Shown here piece by piece: positions 15,174 through 23,273 of a stretch of DNA of 64,000 bases. The stretch is from JBBPZA01 sp963797015 (GTDB lineage: Bacteria; Actinomycetota; Thermoleophilia; Solirubrobacterales; Solirubrobacteraceae): assembly GCA_963797015.1 (NCBI GenBank), contig CAWCNV010000006.1, positions 62,001 through 126,000 on the forward strand, read 5' to 3'. The number at the start of each line of letters is the position of its first letter. Positions within the stretch are counted from its first letter, which is position 1. Below the pieces are notes generated by a model. The model was not told the DNA's origin. It saw nothing but the letters and a program-made list of their open reading frames with translations, and made no database searches. A program made the position numbers and the translations under genes.

Positions 15174-16814
15174 ATGAACGAGTCCTACGCCCACGGCGCC
15201 TTGGCAGTTCCGCTGCTCGGCGAGACGATCGGCGACCGCCTCGCGCGCACGGCCGCGCGCGTGCCCGATGCGGAGGCGCTGGTTTCGCGCCACCAGGGGA
15301 TCCGCTGGACCTACGCCGAGCTCGACGAACGCGTCGACCGGCTGGCACGCGCGCTGATCGGTGCCGGCCTGCAGAGCGGCGACCGGCTCGGGATCTGGAG
15401 CCCGAACTGCGCCGAGTGGATGCTGGTGCAGTACGCCACCGCCCGGGCGGGCGTCGTGCTGGTCAACGTCAACCCGGCGTACCGCACCTCCGAGCTCGAG
15501 TACGCGCTGCGCCAGTCGAGCTGCCGGATGCTGTTCGCGGCGCGGGCATTCAAGAGCTCGGACTACGCGGCGATGATCGACGAGGTCAGCCCGGGGCTCG
15601 ACGCGCTCGAACGCGTGGTGCTGCTCGACTCACCGGAGTGGCGGGAGCTCGAGTCGGGCGCCGGCGGCGCGGGCGAGGCGCAACTGCGCGAGCGCGCCGC
15701 CGAGCTCCAGTTCGACGACCCGATCAACATCCAGTACACCAGCGGCACCACCGGCGCGCCGAAGGGCGCGACTCTCAGCCACCACAACATCCTCAACAAC
15801 GGCTTCTTCGTCGGCGAAGCGTGCCGCCTGCAGGAGTCCGACCGGATCTGCATCCCCGTCCCGCTCTACCACTGCTTCGGGATGGTCATGGGCAACCTGG
15901 GCGCGCTCACCCACGGCGCGTGCGTCGTGTATCCGAGCGCGGCCTTCGAGCCCCGCCCGTGCCTGGAGGCGGTCCGGGACGAGCGCTGCACCGCGCTCTA
16001 CGGCGTGCCGACGATGTTCATCGCAGAGCTCGAGCTGCCCGACTTCGGCGAGTTCGAGCTCTCGAGCCTGCGGACCGGGATCATGGCCGGCTCGCCGTGC
16101 CCGGTCGAGGTCATGCGCCGCGTCATCTCCGAGATGCACATGGAGCAGGTGACGATCTGCTACGGGATGACCGAGACCTCGCCGGTCTCGACCCAGACCG
16201 CGGTCGACGACCCGCTCGAGCGACGGGTCGGGACCGTGGGTCGCGTCCACCCGCACGTCGAGATCAAGGTCGTCGACCCCGCCACCGGCGCCGTCGTGCC
16301 GCGCGGCGAGCCCGGCGAGCTGTGCACCCGCGGATACTCGGTGATGCTCGGCTACTGGCAGGACGCCGAGCGCACGGCGGAGGCCATCGACCGCGGCCGC
16401 TGGATGCACACGGGCGATCTCGCCACGATGGACGCGGAGGGCTACCTGAACATCGTCGGAAGGATCAAGGACATGGTCATCCGGGGCGGAGAGAACGTCT
16501 ATCCGCGCGAGATCGAGGAGTTCCTCTACAGCCATCCCGACGTCTCGGACGTCCAGGTCTTCGGAGTCCCGGACGAGCGCTACGGGGAGGAACTCGCGGC
16601 CTGGGTCCAGCTGCGCGAGGGAGCCAGCGTCGACGCCGACGGACTGCGCGAGTTCTGCCGCGGCAAGATCGCCCACTACAAGGTCCCGCGCCACGTCAGG
16701 GTCGTGGACGAGTTCCCGATGACGGTCACCGGCAAGGTGCAGAAGTTCAAGCTGCGCGAGCAGGCGATCGAGGTGCTCGGCCTGCGCGACGCCGCCGGCA
16801 TCGGGACGGCCTGA
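15174..16814 (+). CDS. fatty acyl-CoA synthetase (AMP-binding)
   Basis: A 546-residue adenylate-forming ligase that activates a fatty acid to acyl-CoA with ATP. Core motifs are the P-loop YTSGTTGAPKGATLSH (A3, about 183-198), CYGMTET (A5, about 328-334), GYWQDAERT and MHTGDLATMD (A7), GRIKDMVIRGGENVYPREIE (A8), and the C-terminal catalytic Lys in PMTVTGKVQKFKLRE (A10). The overall pattern fits medium/long-chain FadD-like enzymes (FACL). The ATG start has GGAGGG 9 bases upstream. It is monocistronic and probably feeds the beta-oxidation genes at 50.7-59 kb. Confidence 0.93.
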   Translation: MNESYAHGALAVPLLGETIGDRLARTAARVPDAEALVSRHQGIRWTYAELDERVDRLARALIGAGLQSGDRLGIWSPNCAEWMLVQYATARAGVVLVNVNPAYRTSELEYALRQSSCRMLFAARAFKSSDYAAMIDEVSPGLDALERVVLLDSPEWRELESGAGGAGEAQLRERAAELQFDDPINIQYTSGTTGAPKGATLSHHNILNNGFFVGEACRLQESDRICIPVPLYHCFGMVMGNLGALTHGACVVYPSAAFEPRPCLEAVRDERCTALYGVPTMFIAELELPDFGEFELSSLRTGIMAGSPCPVEVMRRVISEMHMEQVTICYGMTETSPVSTQTAVDDPLERRVGTVGRVHPHVEIKVVDPATGAVVPRGEPGELCTRGYSVMLGYWQDAERTAEAIDRGRWMHTGDLATMDAEGYLNIVGRIKDMVIRGGENVYPREIEEFLYSHPDVSDVQVFGVPDERYGEELAAWVQLREGASVDADGLREFCRGKIAHYKVPRHVRVVDEFPMTVTGKVQKFKLREQAIEVLGLRDAAGIGTA

Positions 16815-16831
16815 CCGCGCGCGCGCTCCGG

Positions 16832-17800
16832 TCAGCCGCCCGACGTTTGCACCGAGGGCGCGCTGGGCTCGAGATGCGTTCGCCACCAGGCGACGGTGTC
16901 GGCCAGGGTGGTGCCCAAATCGATCTCGGGCCGCCAGCCCGTCGCCGCGGCGATCCGGCTCGGGTCGCCGCGCACGTCGAGGACCTCGCGCGGGCGCAGC
17001 AGCCGCTCGTCGACCACGTGCTCGATCTGCTCGCCGGTCGCCTCGCCCAGCCGCCGGACGATCTCCGCGATCGACGTGGAGTGGCCCGAGCAGACGTTGT
17101 AGGGACCGGGCGCGGCGCGCTGCGCCAGCATGCGGTAGGCGCGCACGACGTCGCGCACGTCGGTGTAGTCGCGGCGCGAATCGGGGTTGCCCGTCACGAT
17201 CCGCGCGGGGCGCTCGGCGGCGAGCTGGGCCTTGGCGAGCTGGCGCGCGAACGAGGAAAGCGCGTAGTGGGGCGCCTGCCCCGGCCCGACGTTGTTGAAG
17301 GCGCGCGCCCGCACGACCTCGAGCCCGTGCGCGTCGCTGTAGAAGCCGGCCACGAGGTCGGCGGCCGCCTTGGACGCCGCGTAGGGGTTCTGCGGGCGAA
17401 GCGCCGCGTCCTCGTCCACCGGCAGGCGCGTCGGGGGCCCGTAGACCTCGCCGCTGCTCACCACCACGACCCGGGCAGCGGGCGCCTCCAGGCGGACGGC
17501 CTCGAGCAGGTTGACGGTGCCCAGCACGTTGTCGCGCACGGTCCCGGCCGGGTCCTCCCACGACTCGGGCACGAAGGCCTGGCCGGCGAGATGGAACAGG
17601 TGCTCGGGCGCGGCCGAGCCGACCAGCTCGCGCGCCGAGCCGGCGTCTCCGAGGTCCGCCACCATCCAGCGCCCCGCAGCGCACGCGTCGTCCGGCTCGG
17701 CGCGGCCGGTGGCGACGACGTTGTCGCCCGCCTCGAGACAGGCATCGAGAAGGTGGCGGCCCGCGAAGCCGCTTGCGCCTGTGACGAGGGCGCGGCTCAG
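16832..17800 (-). CDS. NAD-dependent epimerase/dehydratase (GDP-mannose dehydratase/reductase-like)
   Basis: A 322-residue extended SDR acting on a nucleotide sugar. The motifs are TGASGFAGRHLL (about 7-18), the catalytic Ser in VVVSSGEVYGP, and YxxxK in NPYAASKAAADL. FNNVGPGQ and SRRDYTDVRDVVRAY are typical of GDP-4-keto-6-deoxymannose reductase/GDP-mannose dehydratase relatives. No ATG, GTG or TTG lies upstream in frame near the domain start. The frame begins naturally at CTG 17800-17798, which overlaps the upstream gene's stop as CTGA. It probably supplies a deoxysugar donor for cell-surface glycans. Confidence 0.82.
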   Translation of the reverse strand: MSRALVTGASGFAGRHLLDACLEAGDNVVATGRAEPDDACAAGRWMVADLGDAGSARELVGSAAPEHLFHLAGQAFVPESWEDPAGTVRDNVLGTVNLLEAVRLEAPAARVVVVSSGEVYGPPTRLPVDEDAALRPQNPYAASKAAADLVAGFYSDAHGLEVVRARAFNNVGPGQAPHYALSSFARQLAKAQLAAERPARIVTGNPDSRRDYTDVRDVVRAYRMLAQRAAPGPYNVCSGHSTSIAEIVRRLGEATGEQIEHVVDERLLRPREVLDVRGDPSRIAAATGWRPEIDLGTTLADTVAWWRTHLEPSAPSVQTSGG

Positions 17801-18333
17801 GACGTCGGCAACGAAACGACCTGCTCGAGTCGCCCGTGCCCGTTCGACGACACGATGTCCTGGCGCATCGAGGGCAGCTCCTCCTCGGGAGCGTTCAGGC
17901 GGCGCTCGAGCTCGCCGAGCACGACGCCGAAGAGCAGATGGCGCCAGGTGGCCTGGACCAGCGCCCGCCGGTTCCCCGAGAGGCGCGGAAGCTCGTCGCG
18001 TGCAGGGTGCAGCCGGTCGGTGATGCGACCCAGCGGCCAAAGGCCGAAGTTCTCGGCCATGGCCGCGACCGGGCCTCGGGCCCAGGGGGGAACGGGCATC
18101 AGCCCCGCGACGTTGGCGTAGACGGCTCCGAAGGCAGCGCCGTTGAGCGCGTGCAGCCAGATTCCGATCGGCAACCAGGCGGGCCCGCGGGTCACCGCCT
18201 TGCCCAGCAGCTCGACATCGTCGTAGCGTGAGCGCAGCAGGCGGCGATCCAGCGGCTGCTGAGCGGCCCAGACCGATGCCGCCGCGGCTCCGGCGAGTGC
18301 TCCCCTGACGGTGCGATCGCGGTCGAACGCCAT
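17797..18333 (-). CDS. conserved membrane-associated protein of unknown function
   Basis: 178 residues. It opens with MAFDRDRTVRGALAGAAAASVWAAQQPLDRRLLRSRYDD, and hydrophobic helices occur at about 10-27 and 55-80 (WLPIGIWLHALNGAAFGAVYANV), so it is probably membrane-bound. Related short proteins are common in Solirubrobacterales-type genomes, but I know no function. ATG 18333 is chosen over an upstream start that would overlap the divergent fusion gene. Its TGA overlaps the CTG start of the epimerase, indicating an operon. Confidence 0.65.
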   Translation of the reverse strand: MAFDRDRTVRGALAGAAAASVWAAQQPLDRRLLRSRYDDVELLGKAVTRGPAWLPIGIWLHALNGAAFGAVYANVAGLMPVPPWARGPVAAMAENFGLWPLGRITDRLHPARDELPRLSGNRRALVQATWRHLLFGVVLGELERRLNAPEEELPSMRQDIVSSNGHGRLEQVVSLPTS

Positions 18334-18385
18334 TGCGACGTTTGGGACTGTAACGCGCGCGCGGCCATTGGGGTATTGCCGGATC

Positions 18386-20053
18386 ATGGACCTTGCGTCC
18401 CAACACGCGCGCGCACGCGAGCGCGGCGTCAATCCGGTGCTCTACTGGCTCGTGCGGGCGGTGCTGCAGCCGTTCTTCCACTGCTACTTCCGGCTGACCC
18501 GCCTCGGCCGCGAGCACGTGCCCGAGAGCGGCCCGGTGATCTTCGCCGCCAACCACCGCAGCTTCCTCGATCCGTTCGTGATCGGATCCCTGACGCGTCG
18601 CCCGGTCTACTACGTCGCCAAGAAGGAGCTCTTCTTCCGCGGGCGGATCGTCGCGTGGTTCCTCAACTCGCTCGGGGCTTTCCCGGTCGACCGCGGCTCC
18701 GGCGACGAGGAGATGCTCACGACGGCCCGCCGCATCCTCGATCGTGGCGACGCGGTCGTGATCTTCCCCGAGGGCACGCGCACCCGGCCCGGCTCGCTGG
18801 GGCGGCCCAAGCGCGGCGTCGGGCGGCTCGCGCTCGAGTCGGGCGCCCCGGTCGTCCCGGTGGCGGTCATCGGGACCGAGCACGTTCGCCGCGGCTGGCG
18901 GATCCGGCCGCACAAGGTGCGCATCCGCGTCGGCCGGCCGCTCACCTTCCCGCGCGTCGAGCGCCCGTCGCCGCAGCTGGCCACCGCGGTCACGGAGCGG
19001 ATCTGGCCCTGCGTGATGCTCCAGTGGGAGTGGCTGGGCGGGCTGCCGCCGCTGCGCCGGGCGGCGATCGTGGGCGCCGGCTCGTGGGGCACGACGCTCG
19101 CGGTGATGCTGGCCCGCGCCGGGATCGAGGTCGAGCTCGGCTGCCGCACCGCTGAGCAGGCCGCCGAGCTGGACCGCGAGCGCGTCAACGAGCGCTACCT
19201 GCCCGGCGTGGCGCTTCCCGACGGCGTCGAGGTGACGCGCGCCTCGGAGCTCGCGCTCGCCGCCTCCGACCTCGTGTGCTTCGCCGTTCCCTCGCGCGAG
19301 CTGCCCGCCGCCGTCGCGGCACACGGCGGTGCGATCCCGCCGCGCGCCGGCGTGCTCGTGCTCTCCAAGGGCCTCATCCCCCCGCTGGGCACGCTTCCCG
19401 CCGCCTACGCCGCCGAGCGCACCCGCGCCCGCGCGGTGGCGTGCCTGGCCGGCCCCGGGCACGCGGCCGACGCGCTCGAGCACGGAGCCTCGCTGGTGCT
19501 GGCCTCGATCGACGCCGCCTTCTCGCGCCAGCTGTCCGACGCCCTGCACCGCGCCGGCCTCGACGTGCACCGCACGGCCGACGTCACGGGCGCCGAGCTC
19601 GCGGCCTGCGCCAAGAACGTCGCCGCCCTGGCCGCGGTCACCGCGGCCGCGGCCGGTCCGAACGCCGCCGGCGCAGCGGCGGGCAAGGTGTTCGCCGAGA
19701 TCGACCTCTACGCGCGCGGGCGCGGCGGCCGCCGCGAGACCTTCACGGGCCTGGCCGGCGCCGGCGAGCTGGTGGGGACGGTCGTCGCCGCCTCGAGCCG
19801 CAACCGGCGTGCCGGCGAGCTGCTGGCCAGCGGCGTGCCCGGCCGCGACGTGTCCGCGGTGATCGGTCAGGCCGCGGAGGCCGTCGACAGCGTCTCGCTG
19901 CTCAGCGGCCTGCTCGCCGACGCCGGCCTGAGCGCGCCGACCGTCTTCGGTCTGGCCGAGCTCGTAGAGGGACGCCTGGAGCCCGACCAGTGGGCCGCCT
20001 CGCTCACCGCGCCCGGCCCGCGGGGCGCGGAGAGGCGCGCCTTCGCCGCCTAG
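18386..20053 (+). CDS. fusion: 1-acylglycerol-3-phosphate acyltransferase (PlsC) and glycerol-3-phosphate dehydrogenase (GpsA-like)
   Basis: 555 residues in one frame. The N-terminal half (about 15-215) is a PlsC domain with NHRSFLD (HX4D, His57/Asp62), FPEGTR (127-132) and VPVAVIGTE. The C-terminal half (about 225-550) is GpsA-like, with the NAD motif GAGSWGTT (230-237), LSKGL, LAGPGHA and the catalytic Lys410 in AACAKNVAALA. The segment that normally reads NARAALITRGL is replaced by NAAGAAAGKVF, so the substrate-phosphate loop is altered. The FTGLAGAGELVGT...SRNR block is kept. One protein could make glycerol-3-phosphate and use acylated product at the membrane. The start is ATG 18386, and no stop or start separates the domains. 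Confidence 0.88.
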   Translation: MDLASQHARARERGVNPVLYWLVRAVLQPFFHCYFRLTRLGREHVPESGPVIFAANHRSFLDPFVIGSLTRRPVYYVAKKELFFRGRIVAWFLNSLGAFPVDRGSGDEEMLTTARRILDRGDAVVIFPEGTRTRPGSLGRPKRGVGRLALESGAPVVPVAVIGTEHVRRGWRIRPHKVRIRVGRPLTFPRVERPSPQLATAVTERIWPCVMLQWEWLGGLPPLRRAAIVGAGSWGTTLAVMLARAGIEVELGCRTAEQAAELDRERVNERYLPGVALPDGVEVTRASELALAASDLVCFAVPSRELPAAVAAHGGAIPPRAGVLVLSKGLIPPLGTLPAAYAAERTRARAVACLAGPGHAADALEHGASLVLASIDAAFSRQLSDALHRAGLDVHRTADVTGAELAACAKNVAALAAVTAAAAGPNAAGAAAGKVFAEIDLYARGRGGRRETFTGLAGAGELVGTVVAASSRNRRAGELLASGVPGRDVSAVIGQAAEAVDSVSLLSGLLADAGLSAPTVFGLAELVEGRLEPDQWAASLTAPGPRGAERRAFAA

Positions 20054-20106
20054 ATGCGCGCCGCGTCCCGCCGCCCGTCCGCTCGCGCACGCGCACACCG
20101 CGCGGG

Positions 20107-20112
20107 TAGGCT
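20107..20112 (+). promoter_or_regulatory. -10 box of leaderless ECF sigma gene
   Basis: TAGGCT lies six bases before the ATG at 20119, and no Shine-Dalgarno is present. Confidence 0.65.
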
Positions 20113-20118
20113 CCGGCC

Positions 20119-20652
20119 ATGGCCCAGGCCGCCACGCCGGACAAGGCGCGGCTCGACGCGGACTTCTCGGAGCTCTACCGGCGCCACCTGCGCGACGTCT
20201 ACAGCTACGCGTACTACCGCGTGGGCAACCACCACGACGCCGAGGACCTCACCGAGCAGACCTTCCTGCAGGCCTACCGCCACTTCGAGCGCGCGCAGCG
20301 TGAGTCCGAAGGCCGGCCGCTGCGTCCGTGGCTCATCCGCATCGCCCACAACCTGGCCGCGAACTTCTACCGCGACCGCGCGCGGAGGCCGGAGGCCGCG
20401 ATGGAGGACGCGGCGATCATCAGCGCGCCGCACGATGTCGAGTCGCTGGTCGAGGGGCGGGACGAGCTCGGGCGCATCCTCGAAGCCGTCCAGGAGCTTC
20501 CCGACGATCGCCGGGAGGCGCTGATCATGCGCTTCGCGCTCGGTATGGACAACCGCGAGATCGCGCGCGCCATGGGGCGCTCGGACGGCGCGACGAAGGT
20601 CCTGATCCACCGGGCGATCCGGCAGCTCGAAGGGTTGGTGGACGAGCGATGA
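20119..20652 (+). CDS. ECF-type RNA polymerase sigma factor
   Basis: A 177-residue ECF sigma factor. Region 2 (about 18-85) contains FSELYRRHLRDVYSYAYYRVGNHHDAEDLTEQTFLQAYRHF and RPWLIRIAHNLAANFYRDRAR. Region 4 (about 118-172) contains LPDDRREALIMRFALGMDNREIARAMGRSDGATKVLIHRAIRQL. It is leaderless by its TAGGCT-N6-ATG start. A 13-codon mini-ORF couples it to a small membrane protein that could be its anti-sigma factor. The inducing signal is unknown. Confidence 0.92.
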   Translation: MAQAATPDKARLDADFSELYRRHLRDVYSYAYYRVGNHHDAEDLTEQTFLQAYRHFERAQRESEGRPLRPWLIRIAHNLAANFYRDRARRPEAAMEDAAIISAPHDVESLVEGRDELGRILEAVQELPDDRREALIMRFALGMDNREIARAMGRSDGATKVLIHRAIRQLEGLVDER

Positions 20653-20690
20653 GCTGCGTCGGGCGGCGCGCACGGATGGGCCGGCCATGA
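20649..20690 (+). other. 13-codon relay mini-ORF between sigma factor and membrane protein
   Basis: ATG at 20649 overlaps the sigma-factor stop (ATGA), the frame runs 13 codons (MSCVGRRARMGRP), and its TGA overlaps the ATG of the next gene (ATGA 20687-20690). The arrangement would allow continuous termination/reinitiation across the 34-base gap. A peptide product is possible but unproven. Confidence 0.45.
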
Positions 20691-21034
20691 GCCAGGCCGC
20701 CGACTTCGAGGCCCTCCTGCGCCGCGCGCTCGTGCCGGTCGAGCCGCCGGACGAGCTGTCCCACCGGCTCGAGCAGACGCTGGTCGAGCTGACCGAGCTC
20801 GCCGCCGACGAGCTCGAGGGCTGGGAGCTGCGCTCGATGCGCGATCCGCGCAACTGGGCGCGGCCCGCCGCCGCCGCGGTGGGCGGCGCGACAGCGGCCG
20901 CCGCGCTGTTCCTGCTGCGCGCCCGTCGCCGGCGCCACGCCGCTCCCGCGTCGCGCAACTTCCTCGTCCTCGCCGAGCGCGCGCTGCGCGAGGCCGCCGA
21001 GGACGCGCTGCGCGCCGTATCGCGCGGGCGCTGA
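20687..21034 (+). CDS. small membrane protein, candidate anti-sigma partner
   Basis: 115 residues. A helical N-terminal region (FEALLRRALVPVEPPDELSHRLEQTLVELTELAADEL) resembles the short cytosolic part of some anti-sigma factors. One transmembrane helix follows (about 60-78, ARPAAAAVGGATAAAALFLL), then RARRRRH, indicating the C-terminus is cytosolic. There is no zinc-finger HX3CX2C motif. It is coupled to the ECF sigma gene through a mini-ORF. The anti-sigma role is inferred from position only. Confidence 0.6.
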   Translation: MSQAADFEALLRRALVPVEPPDELSHRLEQTLVELTELAADELEGWELRSMRDPRNWARPAAAAVGGATAAAALFLLRARRRRHAAPASRNFLVLAERALREAAEDALRAVSRGR

Positions 21035-21070
21035 TCCGGGCGGCGGACCGCAACGTAGGACTCCAACGGC

Positions 21071-21673
21071 ATGCGGCCCACCCCAGAGCCATCTCGCATG
21101 GGCGCCCAGGCCATGCGCGCGCTCGCCGACGAGGAGCTCATGCAGCTCGTCCAGAAGGGCCGCGCGGAGGCCTTCGAGGTGATCTACGAACGACACAGCA
21201 CCGCGGCGTTCTCGCTCGCCTACCGCATGTGCGGCAACCGCGCGGCGGCCGAGGACGTCGTGCAGGAGGCGCTGCTGTCGATCTGGCGCAGCGGCGCGCG
21301 CTACGAGCGCTCGCGCGGGAGCGTCCGCACGTGGGTGCTGGGGATCGTCCACAACCGGGCGATCGATGCGCTGCGGCGCAGCGTCGCGCACGACCGCCGG
21401 CGCGCCAGCGACGAAGGCATCGAGGAGCGCTTCGAGGCGACCGAGCGCACCGAGGTGGAGGCGGCAAGGCGCGACGAGGCGCGCTCGATCCGCAATCTGC
21501 TCGAGAGCCTGCCGCCCGACCAGAGCCGGGTCATCGAGCTGGCGTACTTCGGCGGCTTCACGCACACCGAGATCGCCGAGCTGCTCGAGACGCCGGTGGG
21601 CACCGTGAAGGGCCGAATGCGGCTGGGCCTGGAGAAGATGCGCTACGCGCTGACCGGGACGGCGTTGCCATGA
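21071..21673 (+). CDS. ECF sigma factor (SigK-like, paired with RskA-type anti-sigma)
   Basis: A 200-residue ECF sigma factor. Region 2 (about 20-95) includes FEVIYERHSTAAFSLAYRMCGNRAAAEDVVQEALLSIW and VRTWVLGIVHNRAIDALRR. Region 4 (about 138-190) includes LPPDQSRVIELAYFGGFTHTEIAELLETPVGTVKGRMRLGLEKMR. The group matches SigK-like factors controlled by RskA anti-sigma proteins, and one follows directly by ATGA overlap. The start could be ATG 21071, 21098 or 21113; the first is reported. Confidence 0.92.
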   Translation: MRPTPEPSRMGAQAMRALADEELMQLVQKGRAEAFEVIYERHSTAAFSLAYRMCGNRAAAEDVVQEALLSIWRSGARYERSRGSVRTWVLGIVHNRAIDALRRSVAHDRRRASDEGIEERFEATERTEVEAARRDEARSIRNLLESLPPDQSRVIELAYFGGFTHTEIAELLETPVGTVKGRMRLGLEKMRYALTGTALP

Positions 21674-22428
21674 GCGCTCCGCGGCCCGGAAACGGTCACG
21701 CGCGGCTCGCGGAGGGCCTGGGCTCCTACGTGCTCGGCGCGATGCCCGACGACGAGCGCCCCGTCTTCGAGCGCCACCTCATGGAGTGCGAGGTGTGCCG
21801 CGAGGACCTCGCGTCGTTCGAGGTCGTCGCCGAAGCATTGCCGATCGCGGTCACGCCGCTCGCGCCGCCGCCCGAGCTCAAGGACCGCATCATGGCCGTG
21901 GTGCGCTCGGAGGCGAACCTGCTCGAGGCGGCGGGCGACAGCGCCGACGTCGTGCCCGACAAGCCGCGCGAGCGCCGCCGCTGGCGGATCGGCGGGCTCT
22001 CGGTGCCGCCCGCGTTCGCGGCGCTGGCGGCGGCGGTGCTGCTGGCGCTCGGCGGCGTCACGGGTGCGCTCATCAACAGCGGCGGAGGCGGCGGGCCCTC
22101 GAGCAAGACCTACCGGGCCAGCTTCAGCCCGAAGGTGGCTCCGCGGGCCAGCGGCGCGCTGACCGTGACCGACAACCACGCGACCTTCGACGTCGCCGGC
22201 ATGCCCCAGGCGCCACGCGGCCGGGTGTACGAGGTCTGGATCCAGCGCGACGGCAAGTTCGAGCCGACGCCCGCGCTGTTCACCGTGAACCGCGCCGGCC
22301 GTGCGGTGGTCGCCGTGCCGCCTCGGCTGAGCGGGGCACAGGCCGTGCTGATCACGGCCGAGCGCCGCGGCGGAGTCCAGCAGCCGACCCAGAAGCCGGC
22401 TGTGACGATCCCGCTGACCGCGAGCTGA
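21670..22428 (+). CDS. RskA-type anti-sigma factor with zinc-finger motif
   Basis: 252 residues. The cytosolic N-terminal ZAS-like domain has RHLMECEVCRED (His36, Cys40, Cys43) to bind and hold the preceding sigma factor. One transmembrane helix lies at about 112-135 (AFAALAAAVLLALGGVTGALI). The outer C-terminal RskA domain contains VTDNHATFDVAGMPQAPRGRVYEVWI, LFTVNRAGRAVVAVP and AVLITAERRGG. ATG 21670 overlaps the sigma stop (ATGA), so both are co-translated. Release probably needs membrane proteolysis, as known for RskA. Confidence 0.9.
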   Translation: MSAPRPGNGHARLAEGLGSYVLGAMPDDERPVFERHLMECEVCREDLASFEVVAEALPIAVTPLAPPPELKDRIMAVVRSEANLLEAAGDSADVVPDKPRERRRWRIGGLSVPPAFAALAAAVLLALGGVTGALINSGGGGGPSSKTYRASFSPKVAPRASGALTVTDNHATFDVAGMPQAPRGRVYEVWIQRDGKFEPTPALFTVNRAGRAVVAVPPRLSGAQAVLITAERRGGVQQPTQKPAVTIPLTAS

Positions 22429-22521
22429 GTCGGCCGCCCGGCGGTATCCCGTTTCGGTCCCGGCCCATGGGGATACCCATGGCGCAACGAGTCGAATGGT
22501 CGGCGCGGGGAAGGAGAAGCA

Positions 22522-22944
22522 GTGGCCGAGCAGGTTCTGAGCAGAGACAGAGACGAGCAGTCGATGGGCGAGCTGGTCAGGCAGCTTTCCGATCAGACGA
22601 CCGCGCTCGTGCGTGCGGAGGTGGAGCTGGCCAAGGCCGAGCTGGCCGAGAAGGGCAAGCGCGCGGGCATCGGCGCCGGGATGTTCGGCGGCGCCGGGGT
22701 CGTGGGGCTGTACGCGGTCGGCGCTCTGACGGCCGCCGTGATCCTCGTCCTCGCCACCGCCATGGACGGATGGCTGGCGGCGCTGATCGTCAGCGTCGTG
22801 TACGCCGCGATCGCCGGGGTACTCGCCCTGATGGGGCGCAGCAAGGTGCAGCAGGCGACGCCGCCGGTGCCCGAGCGCGCGGTGGAGACGACCAAGCAGG
22901 ACGTGGACGTGGTCAAGGCGCGCGCGAAGGACGGCCGGCGATGA
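22522..22944 (+). CDS. holin-X family membrane protein (Phage_holin_3_6)
   Basis: 140 residues. An amphipathic N-terminal helix (MGELVRQLSDQTTALVRAEVELAKAELAEKGKRAG) is followed by two membrane helices (about 47-72 and 78-102), the pattern of the actinobacterial holin-X family PF07332. It is usually found with DUF3618 and YihY genes, as here, and is a chromosomal envelope protein, not phage lysis. The GTG start at 22522 has GGGGAAGGAG upstream. Its stop overlaps the DUF3618 start as ATGA. Confidence 0.85.
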   Translation: MAEQVLSRDRDEQSMGELVRQLSDQTTALVRAEVELAKAELAEKGKRAGIGAGMFGGAGVVGLYAVGALTAAVILVLATAMDGWLAALIVSVVYAAIAGVLALMGRSKVQQATPPVPERAVETTKQDVDVVKARAKDGRR

Positions 22945-23273
22945 GCGAGCGCGTCGATCACGGAACCCGGGATCCGGAGCAGATCGAGCAGGAGATCGAG
23001 CGGACGCGCGAGCAGCTTGGCGACACTGTCGAGGCGCTGGCCGCGAAGGCCGACGTAAAGGGGCAAGCGCGCGCGAAGGTGGAGGATGTAAAGGAGCGCG
23101 TCACGGCGAAGAAGCACGAGCTCTCCTTTAAGGCGCACGACGCGACGCCGGACTCCGCCGGCCAGGCTGCCTCCCACGCGGCACACACGGCGCGCGAGAA
23201 CAAGGTCCCGCTCGCCGTTGCCGGCGCCGCGGCCGGTGGACTGCTGCTCGGTTGGCTCATCGGGAGGCGCTAG
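22941..23273 (+). CDS. DUF3618 protein
   Basis: 110 residues. The N-terminal signature RDPEQIEQEIERTREQLGDTVEALAAKADVKGQARAKV defines DUF3618. The middle is a charged coiled-coil-like stretch, and a C-terminal membrane helix ends the protein (about 90-108, VPLAVAGAAAGGLLLGWLIGRR). It is probably anchored at the inner membrane. The ATG overlaps the holin-X stop, and its TAG overlaps the GTG of the YihY gene (TAGTG at 23271-23275), so three envelope genes form one unit. The function is unknown. Confidence 0.85.
   Translation: MSERVDHGTRDPEQIEQEIERTREQLGDTVEALAAKADVKGQARAKVEDVKERVTAKKHELSFKAHDATPDSAGQAASHAAHTARENKVPLAVAGAAAGGLLLGWLIGRR

Noticed and set aside
16832..20098. A very long minus-strand open frame (over 1000 codons) opposite the PlsC-GpsA gene
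   Set aside because: Only its last third (16832-17800) has family motifs. The rest is a GC-driven antisense shadow rich in Arg/Gly/Ala.
22522..22944. Prophage remnant suggested by a holin-like protein
   Set aside because: The Phage_holin_3_6 family is chromosomal in actinobacteria and here stands with DUF3618 and YihY; no phage genes surround it.
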